The notes beneath the pieces are model-generated. The model did no database searches. It was not told the DNA's origin and saw only the letters and a list, made by a program, of their open reading frames with translations. Positions 1 through 9,900 of a stretch of 30,110 nucleotides of DNA are shown in pieces. Origin of the DNA: a virus; IMG/VR virus record IMGVR_UViG_3300030329_002764, positions 1-30,110 of that record; one strand, 5' to 3'. The position numbers and the translations under genes are program-made. Within the stretch, counting starts at the first letter, position 1. Each line of letters begins with the position of its first letter.

Positions 1-1
1 T

Positions 2-262
2 GGAGGTAGATTTACACAAGCTGCTTCAGGAACAGACCAAGATGATGCTATGTTAGCAACAGGACCTTTAAAAGATATACCAGAACAATTTCATGAAATA
101 CTTGCAACTGGAGCAATAGCTTATGGTTATAAGTTTCCACCTAATTTAAATATGCAAGCACATCAAGTATTTATGGATGATTTTATGAATGGAATAAGTA
201 GAATTAAAACTTTTGAACGAACAAAACAAACAACAGGCTTTATAAAGCCACAAGACTTTTAA
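2..262 (+). CDS. C-terminal end of a phage structural protein, possibly head-tail adaptor (5' truncated)
   Basis: The reading frame is open from base 2, so the gene begins outside the window; the Met at base 50 is internal and has no good SD, so I do not treat it as the start. About 86 residues are visible. The tail contains a segment near 'DIPEQFHEILATGAIAYGY', then a helical stretch ending in 'GFIKPQDF'. This resembles the end of podoviral gateway/adaptor-type structural proteins, where a 'lP..fh.lL..gAi' helix is followed by a charged helix. That comparison is from memory and weak. The neighbours downstream run in the same direction and are virion genes. Partial virion protein is fairly safe; adaptor identity is a guess. 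Confidence 0.55.
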   Translation, partial: GGRFTQAASGTDQDDAMLATGPLKDIPEQFHEILATGAIAYGYKFPPNLNMQAHQVFMDDFMNGISRIKTFERTKQTTGFIKPQDF

Positions 263-271
263 GGAGAAATT

Positions 272-451
272 ATGGACTTAAAACAAATGATAGCAGATTA
301 CGTATTTAATGATGAGATGAAAGCTAAAATCATCAAAAAATTAAATGATAATGTTGATGTACCTTTCATTTCTGAAAAAACAGAAGAGAAAATACTAACT
401 GCAATATATGATTCTGTTGAAGACGTAGTAAAAGAAGCTATCTTAAAATAA
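272..451 (+). CDS. Small acidic/helical hypothetical protein (59 aa)
   Basis: A 59-codon frame starts with ATG after an AAGGAG SD (261-266), 9 nt after the previous stop. Its TAA overlaps the next ATG by one base (TAATG), a typical coupling arrangement. The product starts MDLKQMIADYVFND and looks alpha-helical, with a lysine-rich first half and an acidic second half. No membrane segment, cysteine motif or family is recognised. The SD, the tight packing and uninterrupted coding support a real gene. Function unknown; position among virion genes suggests a late-expressed accessory or scaffold-like role, but this is only context. Confidence 0.6.
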   Translation: MDLKQMIADYVFNDEMKAKIIKKLNDNVDVPFISEKTEEKILTAIYDSVEDVVKEAILK

Positions 452-765
452 TGATAGACAAACTATTTGTTTTACTTAATGATATAACCGACAAAGAAAA
501 AGGAGATATAATTGAAAAAATTGGTGTCGAAGATAATAAATGCTATAAAAAAAGGCCTGAACGCTGTCCTTCATGTGCTAAAAAAGCTATCGCGGGTTTG
601 GAAATAATAGGAGCCTGTGACGGAAATTTAATATGGCAATGTTTAAAATGTGGAGATAGATTTTTAAAATTAAGTAGAACAGAAACACTAAAACTTTTGG
701 AAGACGCGACTTCCGCCTGGACAAATCCCAACGATTGGGGAGAAGTAGATAAAAAAATGAATTAG
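451..765 (+). CDS. Zinc-ribbon protein of unknown function (104 aa)
   Basis: The protein has two CxxC knuckles, Cys39/Cys42 (CPSC) and Cys64/Cys67 (CLKC), 21 residues apart, which is the spacing of a zinc ribbon. The N-terminal 35 residues are helical and charged and the last 25 are acidic, with a Trp-rich end. Zinc ribbons of this type bind nucleic acid or act as structural knobs in phage proteins; which applies here is not shown. It starts at an ATG overlapping the preceding stop by one base and ends 7 nt before the phosphoesterase gene, so all three are probably one operon. A 62-aa frame on the opposite strand lies entirely within it and is taken as a shadow. Confidence 0.65.
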   Translation: MIDKLFVLLNDITDKEKGDIIEKIGVEDNKCYKKRPERCPSCAKKAIAGLEIIGACDGNLIWQCLKCGDRFLKLSRTETLKLLEDATSAWTNPNDWGEVDKKMN

Positions 766-772
766 GAGAGTC

Positions 773-1564
773 ATGGCAAAAGATAAAGGTGTTTTAAAGC
801 GCGCAATAGTCACACCAGATAAACATGCGCCTTTACAAGACAAAGCAGCAATTAATGTTGTAAAGAAAGCAATAGAAATAATTAAACCCGATATTTATAT
901 AGATTTGGGTGATTTAGGTGAATGGGGTAGCGTATCTCATTGGCAATGGAAAGCTAAGAAAAAACCGCCATTAGAATACATTATACCTAGAGTTGACAAG
1001 GATGTAAAAGGTGTTAACGAGCTTCTTGATAATATAGATGAATCTTTGGATAAAGTAGATTGTAAAGAAAAATACTTGTGCGGAGGCAATCATGATGAAT
1101 GGTGTAATATGTTTGTTAATGAACATCCATATTTACCACAATATAAGTTTGATACGGCCGTTAAGTTAAAAGAAAGAGGATATAAATATTATCCTGCTGA
1201 CTTTGAACCTAAGAAATGGTTAAAGATAGGTAAACTACATTACTATCATGGACATCATAAATCAGGTATGCATCATGCAAAAGCACATTTACAATTAGGT
1301 GCTAATGTAATGTATGGTCATCATCACGGATTACAACAAGCATCTGTGACTCATATAGACGGACCAAAATCTGCTTGGAGTTTAGGATGTTTAAAAGATA
1401 TGAGCCCTGAAAAGAATAAATGGCTAGGTGGTAAAGCTATAAATTGGGCACATGCTTTTGCAGTAGTAGATTACTTTAGAGGAGGTTTATTTACTGTACA
1501 CATAGTACAGATAATTAATGGTAAAACCTCATTATGGGGGGAACTTATAGATGGGAATAAATAA
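773..1564 (+). CDS. Calcineurin-like metallophosphoesterase
   Basis: All the metal-binding blocks of the calcineurin-like phosphoesterase superfamily are visible in order: D-x-H (Asp16, His18), GDxxE (Gly46-Asp47...Glu50), GNHD (105-108), a His block around 159-161 (HGH) and a final GHxH (Gly182, His183, His185). These coordinate a dinuclear metal site that hydrolyses phosphomono- or diesters. The length of 263 aa suits a single-domain enzyme. There is no signal peptide. A TAGGAG-like SD lies just upstream of the ATG. The gene sits between small structural-module genes rather than in the replication module, so the substrate could be nucleic acid, a nucleotide signal, or a virion or host phosphoester; nothing in the sequence decides. 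The family call is strong and the biological role open. Confidence 0.88.
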   Translation: MAKDKGVLKRAIVTPDKHAPLQDKAAINVVKKAIEIIKPDIYIDLGDLGEWGSVSHWQWKAKKKPPLEYIIPRVDKDVKGVNELLDNIDESLDKVDCKEKYLCGGNHDEWCNMFVNEHPYLPQYKFDTAVKLKERGYKYYPADFEPKKWLKIGKLHYYHGHHKSGMHHAKAHLQLGANVMYGHHHGLQQASVTHIDGPKSAWSLGCLKDMSPEKNKWLGGKAINWAHAFAVVDYFRGGLFTVHIVQIINGKTSLWGELIDGNK

Positions 1565-1863
1565 TGGACATACTTACAATATTGGAACAATTTGGAATAC
1601 CAGTGGCAGTAGCCCTAGCATTCGGATTCTTCATTTGGAGACAAAACAAGTTCATCCAATCTACTCTTATGCAAGAACTCGACCAAGACTTCAAGAGGTT
1701 GGAAGGTATTATTATTAAATTAATAGACCAACAAAAATTGGTACAAATGGAACAAAAGAAATTAAATGGAATATTTAAAGCACAGGTAGAAATAATGGCT
1801 AGATTAAGTGGTAATGGACTTAAAGATAAATTTTTAAGAATAATGGAAAAGAACGAAGAGTAA
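1564..1863 (+). CDS. Membrane-anchored coiled-coil protein, holin-like candidate (99 aa)
   Basis: Residues about 9-26 form one hydrophobic stretch (FGIPVAVALAFGFFIW), followed by a basic residue and a long charged, heptad-like helix to the end. This single-pass plus coiled-coil layout is seen in BhlA/UviB-type holin-like proteins and in some spanin-like or membrane-anchoring phage proteins. The ATG overlaps the phosphoesterase stop by one base (TAATG). The next gene is a putative metallopeptidase, and a second protein of the same layout follows that, so a lysis role is reasonable. Topology is clearly readable; the holin function is inferred. Confidence 0.6.
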   Translation: MDILTILEQFGIPVAVALAFGFFIWRQNKFIQSTLMQELDQDFKRLEGIIIKLIDQQKLVQMEQKKLNGIFKAQVEIMARLSGNGLKDKFLRIMEKNEE

Positions 1864-1867
1864 ATAA

Positions 1868-3010
1868 ATGAGTGAACAAGTAAGAATTGATAACTTTGGA
1901 AATGAAATCACAACTATAGATGGTGTAGATTATGATGAATTTGGACGAGAAATAACTTGGGGACAAGAAATAGTTGGAGATAATATGCTTCAGTTTATAG
2001 GTTCTCCTACACATGAAGATTATGAAGATTTAATTATTAAACAAATAGCAAAAAATGAAGGTGTTACATATAAAAATGCAAAAATAGCTTTTGACACCTT
2101 AAATGAAAGATATGGTGGTTTTCATTTTAGACCAGACCCAGGTGGTTGGGATAGAGCTTCTTATAACGCTGCGGAAAGAGAGTGGGGCTTTCCCGTAAAA
2201 CATGGAGACAAAAAAACTAGAGAAATCAGTCCATGGGCCGAAAATTATGATAAAAATGACCCATATTATGATACATGGTATGGTTATCCTGAAGATTATG
2301 ATTTTCAAGCAGATGAATTTAAACCAAGACATGAAAGAGTTCATTCACATGATACTTGGCATCCCGATACAATTAATTTTAGTGTAGAGCCAAAGGCATA
2401 TGGTGGTACATCAGGTGAAGAAGCGTACAATGAGTGGATTGCTGAAGTAGGTGGGCATGGCAAACAATATGGAAGAGATATTAAAGTTGATGAATATGGA
2501 AGACGATGGAAATCTGGTGCACTTAGAGATTCTATAGACCAAGAATGGCAAAGGCAATGGGATTTATATGGAGATACAAAATGGATAAAACCTACAGGAG
2601 ATAAAGATTGGAAAAGAATTGGTGAACAGAGACGACATTGGGATAAGACTAAATATGGCAGAAGATTTCACTCAAACGAAAATTGGCCTAATAAATATGG
2701 ACCGCTAAGTGCATATACAGTTTATAGGCAACATCCTCATGTTGTAAAATATGATGTATCAGAAAATATAGAAGATAAACCAACAAATTTTGAAAATATA
2801 GATACAACTCATTTCCCAATTGGACCATATCATATTATGGCAGCCAATCCAGGGCTATGGAATCCTGATGCATGGGGTAAACCAACAATTGAAGCTCAAG
2901 CTCATGGAATAGATGCTCCTCCAGGATTTAAAAGTAATGAAGATTTATTTTACGAAGAACTTGAACAAGAATTATTCAAACTAGGATTAACTAAATTAAA
3001 ACCACAATAA
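1868..3010 (+). CDS. Trp/Tyr/His-rich protein with HExxH motif, candidate zinc metallopeptidase (380 aa)
   Basis: The whole protein is unusually rich in Trp, Tyr, His, Asp and Lys. Near the middle is HERVH (His155, Glu156, His159), the HExxH signature of zincin peptidases, where the two His bind zinc and Glu is the catalytic base. About 25-34 residues later comes GEEAYNEWIAEVGG, giving Glu184/185/189/193 as possible third ligands, as in gluzincins. The N terminus has repeated short 'D.FG.EIT' units. No signal peptide or membrane segment is seen. It lies between two single-pass coiled-coil proteins, so it may be a lysis peptidase, a virion peptidase, or simply a structural protein with a chance motif. 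Two antisense/offset frames inside it are shadows. Confidence 0.5.
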   Translation: MSEQVRIDNFGNEITTIDGVDYDEFGREITWGQEIVGDNMLQFIGSPTHEDYEDLIIKQIAKNEGVTYKNAKIAFDTLNERYGGFHFRPDPGGWDRASYNAAEREWGFPVKHGDKKTREISPWAENYDKNDPYYDTWYGYPEDYDFQADEFKPRHERVHSHDTWHPDTINFSVEPKAYGGTSGEEAYNEWIAEVGGHGKQYGRDIKVDEYGRRWKSGALRDSIDQEWQRQWDLYGDTKWIKPTGDKDWKRIGEQRRHWDKTKYGRRFHSNENWPNKYGPLSAYTVYRQHPHVVKYDVSENIEDKPTNFENIDTTHFPIGPYHIMAANPGLWNPDAWGKPTIEAQAHGIDAPPGFKSNEDLFYEELEQELFKLGLTKLKPQ

Positions 3011-3021
3011 GGGACATTAAA

Positions 3022-3270
3022 ATGATTGATAAAAAAATATCTTTAGGAACATTATTAACAGGAGCTACTATAATAGGTACTTTTATTTTTACACAGGGGT
3101 CTACCCAGTCAAAGATAGATAGTGTCCAAAAAGAGCAAAATACGGTCGTTAAACGGGTGGACAACAATTCATCTGCAATAGTTAACCTTAAAGTAGGGCA
3201 AGCAAAAATTGAAACTAAATTAGATGAAAGATTTAATAAAATAGAAGAATTAATTATGGATTTAGAATGA
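3022..3270 (+). CDS. Small membrane-anchored coiled-coil protein (82 aa)
   Basis: Residues about 7-25 are hydrophobic (SLGTLLTGATIIGTFIF), followed by roughly 55 residues of charged, heptad-like helix. The layout mirrors the 99-aa protein at 1564-1863, so the two could be paired lysis or membrane-tethering proteins, for example holin and antiholin, or a spanin-like component; no lipobox is seen. It begins 11 nt after the previous stop with GGGACA upstream, and ends with an ATGA overlap to the next gene, implying translational coupling. Topology is visible in the sequence; the function is inferred. Confidence 0.55.
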   Translation: MIDKKISLGTLLTGATIIGTFIFTQGSTQSKIDSVQKEQNTVVKRVDNNSSAIVNLKVGQAKIETKLDERFNKIEELIMDLE

Positions 3271-3476
3271 TATTATCTAAACTTCTTATAAATCAAGTTG
3301 CTAATTATTTAACTAGACATTTTAAGTTAGATAAAATGAGAGACTATGTATTTGAAGATAATGAATTAGATGAAAAAGTAAAAAAATTAGAAAAAGATGT
3401 AGAGTTATTAAAAGTAATAGCTCATACACCAAAAGAATTTAAATGTAATTATAAGAAGGAGGAAAACAATGGCTAG
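3267..3476 (+). CDS. Small coiled-coil protein (69 aa)
   Basis: The start overlaps the previous stop by four bases (ATGA) and the end overlaps the next gene by eight. The product begins with a mildly hydrophobic amphipathic helix, then residues about 30-52 are a charged heptad-like helix rich in Lys, Glu and Leu, and it ends with a basic tail. No cysteine pair or known domain is seen (one Cys near the end). It may partner with the preceding coiled-coil protein. Tight overlaps on both sides support expression; function unknown. Confidence 0.5.
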   Translation: MILSKLLINQVANYLTRHFKLDKMRDYVFEDNELDEKVKKLEKDVELLKVIAHTPKEFKCNYKKEENNG

Positions 3477-3945
3477 GTCATTCTCGACAGCCACATTAAC
3501 TGTAAAGATACAAGAAGGTATAGTACTTGGTGGGCAAAATATGGGCGCATTAAACTCATTTTCTGTAACTGGTATAAAGAATGTTGTAAAACGTTTAATG
3601 ACTGCTACAACTGATTTAATGACTATTATGACTTTTCATGCAACAACTGAAGGTGCTGGTCAGTATATAGAAGGTAATATTAGATATATAAGAATAACAA
3701 ATCTTGATGATACTAATCATATATGTTTAATTTTTGTAAATGAAAATAGTGATGAGTTTGCTGTAAAAGTTGATAAAGGGCAATCATTTATATTTAATGC
3801 TGATTTATCAGGAGGTGTTGTTGATGTATTTGATGCTAATGGAGCAGGAACTGCTTCATCAGGCTCAATAGGAGATTTAACAACAATAAAAGTACAGTCT
3901 GATACTGCATCTTGCGATATTGAAACTTATATAGCGACTACTTAA
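3469..3945 (+). CDS. Beta-rich virion protein (158 aa), unknown function
   Basis: A strong SD (AAGGAGG at 3457-3463) precedes the ATG. The protein is rich in Thr, Ser, Gly, Asn and Val, alternates polar and hydrophobic residues and has no long helix, so it probably folds as a beta-sandwich, as in small capsid decoration, tail or fibre-base proteins. Motifs such as 'IRYIRITNLDDTN' and 'GQSFIFNADLSGGVVDVF' look like strand-turn-strand units. It lies one base before the giant nozzle-like gene and shares its orientation, so it is probably part of the tail or head-tail interface. No enzyme motif is present. Virion role likely; exact position unknown. Confidence 0.6.
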   Translation: MARSFSTATLTVKIQEGIVLGGQNMGALNSFSVTGIKNVVKRLMTATTDLMTIMTFHATTEGAGQYIEGNIRYIRITNLDDTNHICLIFVNENSDEFAVKVDKGQSFIFNADLSGGVVDVFDANGAGTASSGSIGDLTTIKVQSDTASCDIETYIATT

Positions 3946-3946
3946 A

Positions 3947-6900
3947 ATGCCTAAAGCATTAGAAGAAATAAAAGGTTTTACTACTGGGATAATAAGTTCT
4001 CCATCAACTTTAGATGTTCCAAAAGAATCCTCTATTTATTCCTTAAATATTGACCCTAATATAGAACAAGGGGCTTTACATGGTATTGCTGATAACAAAT
4101 ATATTGGTCTTGCAGGATGGACTAATCCTAGATATTTAACTTATAGGTTAAAAATTAAAAACCATTCTAGTAGTTTTAATGTTAATGAATATCAAAGACA
4201 ATGGTTTCATTTTAATACTTATAACAAAAGATATTGGGTATGGTTAGCTCAAGATGACAGTACTACAGATTGGATAGATAATAGTGCTAGTAGATTACAA
4301 GAATATGAGCTTCACGTTCATAGAGCAAATCAAGAAGAAGTAAGAATAGCACTCACAGGTTCTACTTCTACTACAGATGTAGCTACTAAAATAGCAGCAG
4401 CTTTAACAGCTTTAGGTCCTTCTTCTGATAGTTTTTTATATGATGAAATAGCAACTACTTGGTTTACTGCTCAAGCAGAGATAATATCTAATATAGCTCA
4501 TGTTAAACTTACATCTAATTATTACGGAAACATAAATTCAGCACTTATGGATAACGATGCAGATAATGCTTTAAGTACTGATTTTTTTGAATTACCTGCA
4601 GTTGATGGTAATATAGCTGGAAGTGGTATTACTCCAATTGATATACCAGCTGATTTTAACTTTGAATATATTAAAACAATAGATAGAGGTGATAGACATG
4701 CTTTTGTTGGAGTTACTAATAATTCTGTATACTATTCTAAAAATATATTATCAGCAGGAGGAGAAAATGAATTTGTTTCTCTATCAACAGAAAGTACTTT
4801 CAATGATGGTTTAAATAATATAACCTCTAATGAAAGAAATAAAAATTTATATTTAGGTCTTGGAAATAAAGTTAGTACTCCTACAAAATGGATAGGAGAA
4901 ATAAATAGAGACCAAATAAATCTTCATCATGAAGGTGCATTTATGGAAGGGGCAGAATGTTTACCTCCTAAAAAAGGTTTACTTGGATTAGATTATGACC
5001 AAGTAGTTGTACCTTTATTACATTCAGGAATGAATAGTACAAATAGCATGATAGCAGGTGCAGCTAGTTTATATGGGCACGGAAGTACTGCGGCTGATTT
5101 TGGTGGAAATGATGTAACTTATAACGGTTCTAATTGGCATGATGCATCAGGAAATTCTCTTGCTTGTTATAGAACATTAAATGGTTGGATAATGAAAGCT
5201 TTATCTAATGCAGGTATTGCTTTTCAATCAGATGGTATATCAGCCTCTACTGATGATAGTACTTTCCATTGGAGCTCTTTAAAAAGAGGTATGATATTTA
5301 GAGTAAATATAGGACAAGAGAATGACGCTACTAAACATACAGTAATACAAGACGGTTCTTTAGGTGTTCCACCATCAGGTACTGCTCTTACTGAGTTACG
5401 TAGAATAAAAGAAATAGGATTTGCAGATACTAGCGTAATCGATACAGCAAGTGCTGAAGGTGTAGAACTTCATGATGGTGATTTATTCCAAGTAGTTACA
5501 GTCCCTTCTGGAGCTGGTAATGGTCATGATACTGTAGGAAATTCTTTTGGAGATAATGCTAATTATCCAAGATTATTATATGTAGGTTCTTTAATAGGTA
5601 ATCACACAGACCATGATAGCACGAATGCTTATCATGCTGCTCCTGCATGGGCTTATGCTTGTACCGATGATGATAACCAAATAGCTAGAATAGCATTATC
5701 TGAATGTAATGATGCAGATATTACAAGTACAAATCAAAGTTATACTTTTTCTACTTCTGGAGCTACAGGAAAACAAACATCTAATGAAGAGTTTTTAACT
5801 AGAGAAACTTTGGTTGATTTACGAAACGTTATACATGAAAATTTTAAAATAGGAACTATTTCTAATTGCGTTTCTACTGATGGTGAAGGCGGTATAAATG
5901 GTAGAGTTGGAACTTTAAAAAAAGGTTATATTACTGGAGTTGCAGTTAGTGGGGCGAATGTAACTTTTACTGTACAAGATGCTGCTTCATCAGGTACTAA
6001 TTTAACTCATGGTTATATGATAGGAGATTGGGTTACTATAAGCGATTTACATGCTGACCATAATGGAACATATCAAATCACTGCTGTACCAGCAAATCAT
6101 CAATTTACTTGCGTTACTGGTGGTACTAATACAGGGGATACAGCTGGCAGAGTAGTAGGTCTTACTAGAAACTATTATGCAGGACATGGTAAGTTATGGG
6201 TTACTTCTTCCAATGTTTCTCATTCTTCGAAAATATGGTTAGTTGATGTAGTTAATTGGCATGGAGATGATGCGGATAATACAAAGGTAACAGCTATAGA
6301 ATTTAAGTTAGATTTTACTAGAATACACGATTCATTAATATCGTCAATTTCAGGTAAAGGTTTAATTGAAGAGCCTTATTGGTCTAAAATAAAACCAGGA
6401 GATGCAGAAAAAACAGAAGTTGATTGGGTTGATAGAGAATGGAGCAGAAATCCACAGGAAGCTTTTATAGGAGGGGTTTGTGAAACTTATTCACATCAAC
6501 CTCATTTAGATGATGGTGCTAATACTGGAGCTGGATTAGGACGTTGGCGTGTTTGGATGTCTTATTGTAAAATAAATGTAGATGACACTTTTAATAGATG
6601 GGATTTATTTTTATTTAATATAAGACCAACTGAATTTTGTGAAGATGGAACTTCAACAACTGCTTTTATGTATGATAAAACTCCTCCTTACCAGGAATGT
6701 GGTAGTATGAAAATATATTATAATAATACAGAAAATAGAGTAGCTTGTAAATCTGAACCTATATTTTTTCCTAAAGATAAATTTATGTTTAGTAGAGGTC
6801 CTTTAACTTGTGACAAATTTAGTAATTCATTTGTAAATAGTGCAAATTGGGCTAATTATGAAGATGTATACACTCAAGTATATAGTGATTTTTCTGCTAA

Positions 6901-9900
6901 TTTAACAATTCAAGATAGCAGTGATGGAAGTAATATAGACCTTTTAGCAGGTTGTCATGTTGCGGATACAGGTGATGGTATTAATGCTGATAATTATAAT
7001 GCTAGAGCTTTAGGAGTACATTGTTTTGTAAAAGGAAATGAAGCTACTGAAAAAAAATTCGAAGGTACAAATGCTAATGCAGGTAATCAATGTTTAATAT
7101 TTAGAGATTCAACAGAATTTTATAGAGAATCTCGTACCACAGTATCATTAGGTGGGCCTATGTTTAAAGACCCTAGTGGTATGTGGCATATGTTAGAATT
7201 AGGAAGTCATGCTTCAACTGGTGCTGATGCCCTTGAAGATGCGTATTCTTCTTGGGGTAGTTCTACTCCTGGACAACTTAGTAGAATAAATTTAGGGCAT
7301 AATTTAGGATGGTTAAATAGTAGTTTTGATGATACTCAACAATTTCCAAGAGCTACTAAAGTATTAAGACATAGTTTAATTCCAATGCATTTAAAATGGT
7401 TTGATACTGGAGGTTCTGATTCTACACAAGAATATCTAGATACTATTGAAGGAACTGCTTCAAAAGTAGCTCATCAAATTAATTTATTTACAAGAATTAG
7501 CGGGAAATTTGTAAAATTTGGTGGGATAATAGGCGGAGGAATGGAAAATTGGCGTTCAGATTCTACTGTTACTGAAAGTGCTTGGGCTGTTAGAAAGGGA
7601 GGAAGAACGAACGAATATGAAGAAACTCATATGTTATTTCAAGTTCATGATTCACCTTGTGCATTTACTACTACTGCAGTTGCAGATGACAATACTATGG
7701 ATAATACTGTAACAAGTTGGGGTGGTGGACATGAAATACAAGGTAGACCAGGAATTATAGATAGTGATAGTGCTGTTCAAGATGATATAATAGCTAATTG
7801 GAACGTTAATAAAGCTGTGGCACCTTCACAAGGATTTAGTGCTTATAATCAATTTAGATGGGGACAAAGTAAAAACGGAACAGCAGATATTGATGCAGGA
7901 TATAATGGTCAAAGTGAATATTCTACTAATAGTTTATGGAATACTTGGGATAGTTACAGAGGAAATGACGGATATGGTCATTATACAAATATAACAACAA
8001 CATGGAGTTCTGTGTGTGATGCTTCATACCCTGCATTATATTTAGATATTCCTGCTTATAATTGGGATAGATATAGAAATTTTAATACAGCATATAGTCT
8101 TAAAGCAGGTGGTGATGCTGTAGTTGGTAGTCCTAGTGGCACAAAATCTAATGACCAAGATATGACTAATGGAGGAGTTGATGGTTCTGGTTACTTTACT
8201 TGGCATGCAAATAATTATGAACAAGAAGGAACAGAAGATTATGTAACTCGAGTAAGAGGCTTTTATCCAAAAGTTGCTAATTGGAAAATAGCAGATGGAA
8301 GTCATACTGATTTATTTTCAGATTCAAATGATGCTCCAGATGGAACAAAATGGGATAATAGAAGAATAGTTATGTGTTGGTCAACTTTAGAAGGAGATAC
8401 TGGTTGGAAAAAGAATTCTACTGCTTTTTCTGATGACGGTGATACTGGAACAAATTTAGCTAAAAATCCTAGATGTGTTATGAAAAAAGTAGACAAATCT
8501 TTTACTTCGTATGATGGAGATGAAGAAAAAGGGCCTTATAATTCTATTCATAATGTGGACCAAATACCAGTATATAATACAACAAATTTTGGAGATGGAG
8601 CTATTAATGAATTAGAGTCATGTTTTTTAGTTAATGGACATGTGCCTAATGGTGATATTCAATTAAATATGACGGCAGTTTATTCTTCTTTTAGAGGTTC
8701 GAATATAAGTACACATTGGGGGGAAAAGGTGTTTCCTGATATTAGTGATAAATATTATCCTTCAATCAAAAGGTCTTTAGGAGCGATAAGACCAGTTCAA
8801 AAAGTATCTTCAGGTACAACATATAATTCTAAAAGGTGTTATTACAATGAATATATATATACTAAAAATTTAACCCCTACTTCATTTTTAGCGGGAACAG
8901 CATGGGATTTATATTGTCCTATTATAGTTAGTAGCACAAAAGAAAATGATAAAACATATCTAGGTATTTGGAGAAGAAGTTCTTGGCTTACAGCAAATGA
9001 TAATGCTCAAGCTAAAGAAATTGATGATGGATACAGTGCAGATGAAGGATACAAATTTGATAGATTTTATAATTTAGCAGGAAGCGATGCTGAAACAACT
9101 CCTTATGGGCTTGATAATTCTTCAGACGCTACTGTATCTACAAGATTTCCTAGTGAATTTATAGGTTCTACAGCAGGAACAGGTACTGGAGATGCAGATA
9201 CAGCTTCAGGGTCAGATTCAACTGCAGCTGGAGTTCATATGAAAGAATCAAAAGTTAATTTATTTTCTCTTTCTACGCTAGCTACAGACCCAGGTGAGTC
9301 TGGAGAATTTAAAGAAAATGATACAATAGAGTATAAAATATCTTATGTATACGATGGATTCCAAGATAGTCCTTTATCTAGTCAATCATGGCCTTATAGA
9401 GGAACAAGCTCTACTGTTACCGATGGATTAGACCAAGCTTACAAAGGAATAGATTTATCTATATCAATTCCATCAGCTGAAGAATTAGGATTATCTAAAA
9501 GAGTAACGCATATTTATTTATGGAGAAGAAATAACTTTTATGAAAATTTTAGATATATAGACCAAATAGATTTAAGTAAACTACATAAAGAAGGCCAAGA
9601 TGAAAATGGCAATTATAATGTAAGAATAACTGATAAAAAATCTTTTGAAACTTATGAAAATCTTACAGGTATATCATCAGTATTAGATAATACTTCTTTA
9701 AACTATTCTATAGCAACTCAATTAAATGATTTTTTATATGTTAGCGGAGTATATCATAAAGATATAGAAGATTCTTCTAATTTTATATTCAGGTCAAAAC
9801 CAGGTAAATTTTCTGTATTTGATTGGAGCAATGACTTTATTTCAATGCCTTCAAAACCTATAGCATTAGCTGCATTTGCAGGAAAATTATATGTATTTTC

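Noticed and set aside
8042-8496. Two antisense frames inside the giant nozzle-like gene
   Set aside because: Opposite-strand frames in a continuous 7.2-kb coding region with no SD and odd Ile/Ser/Phe composition; shadows.
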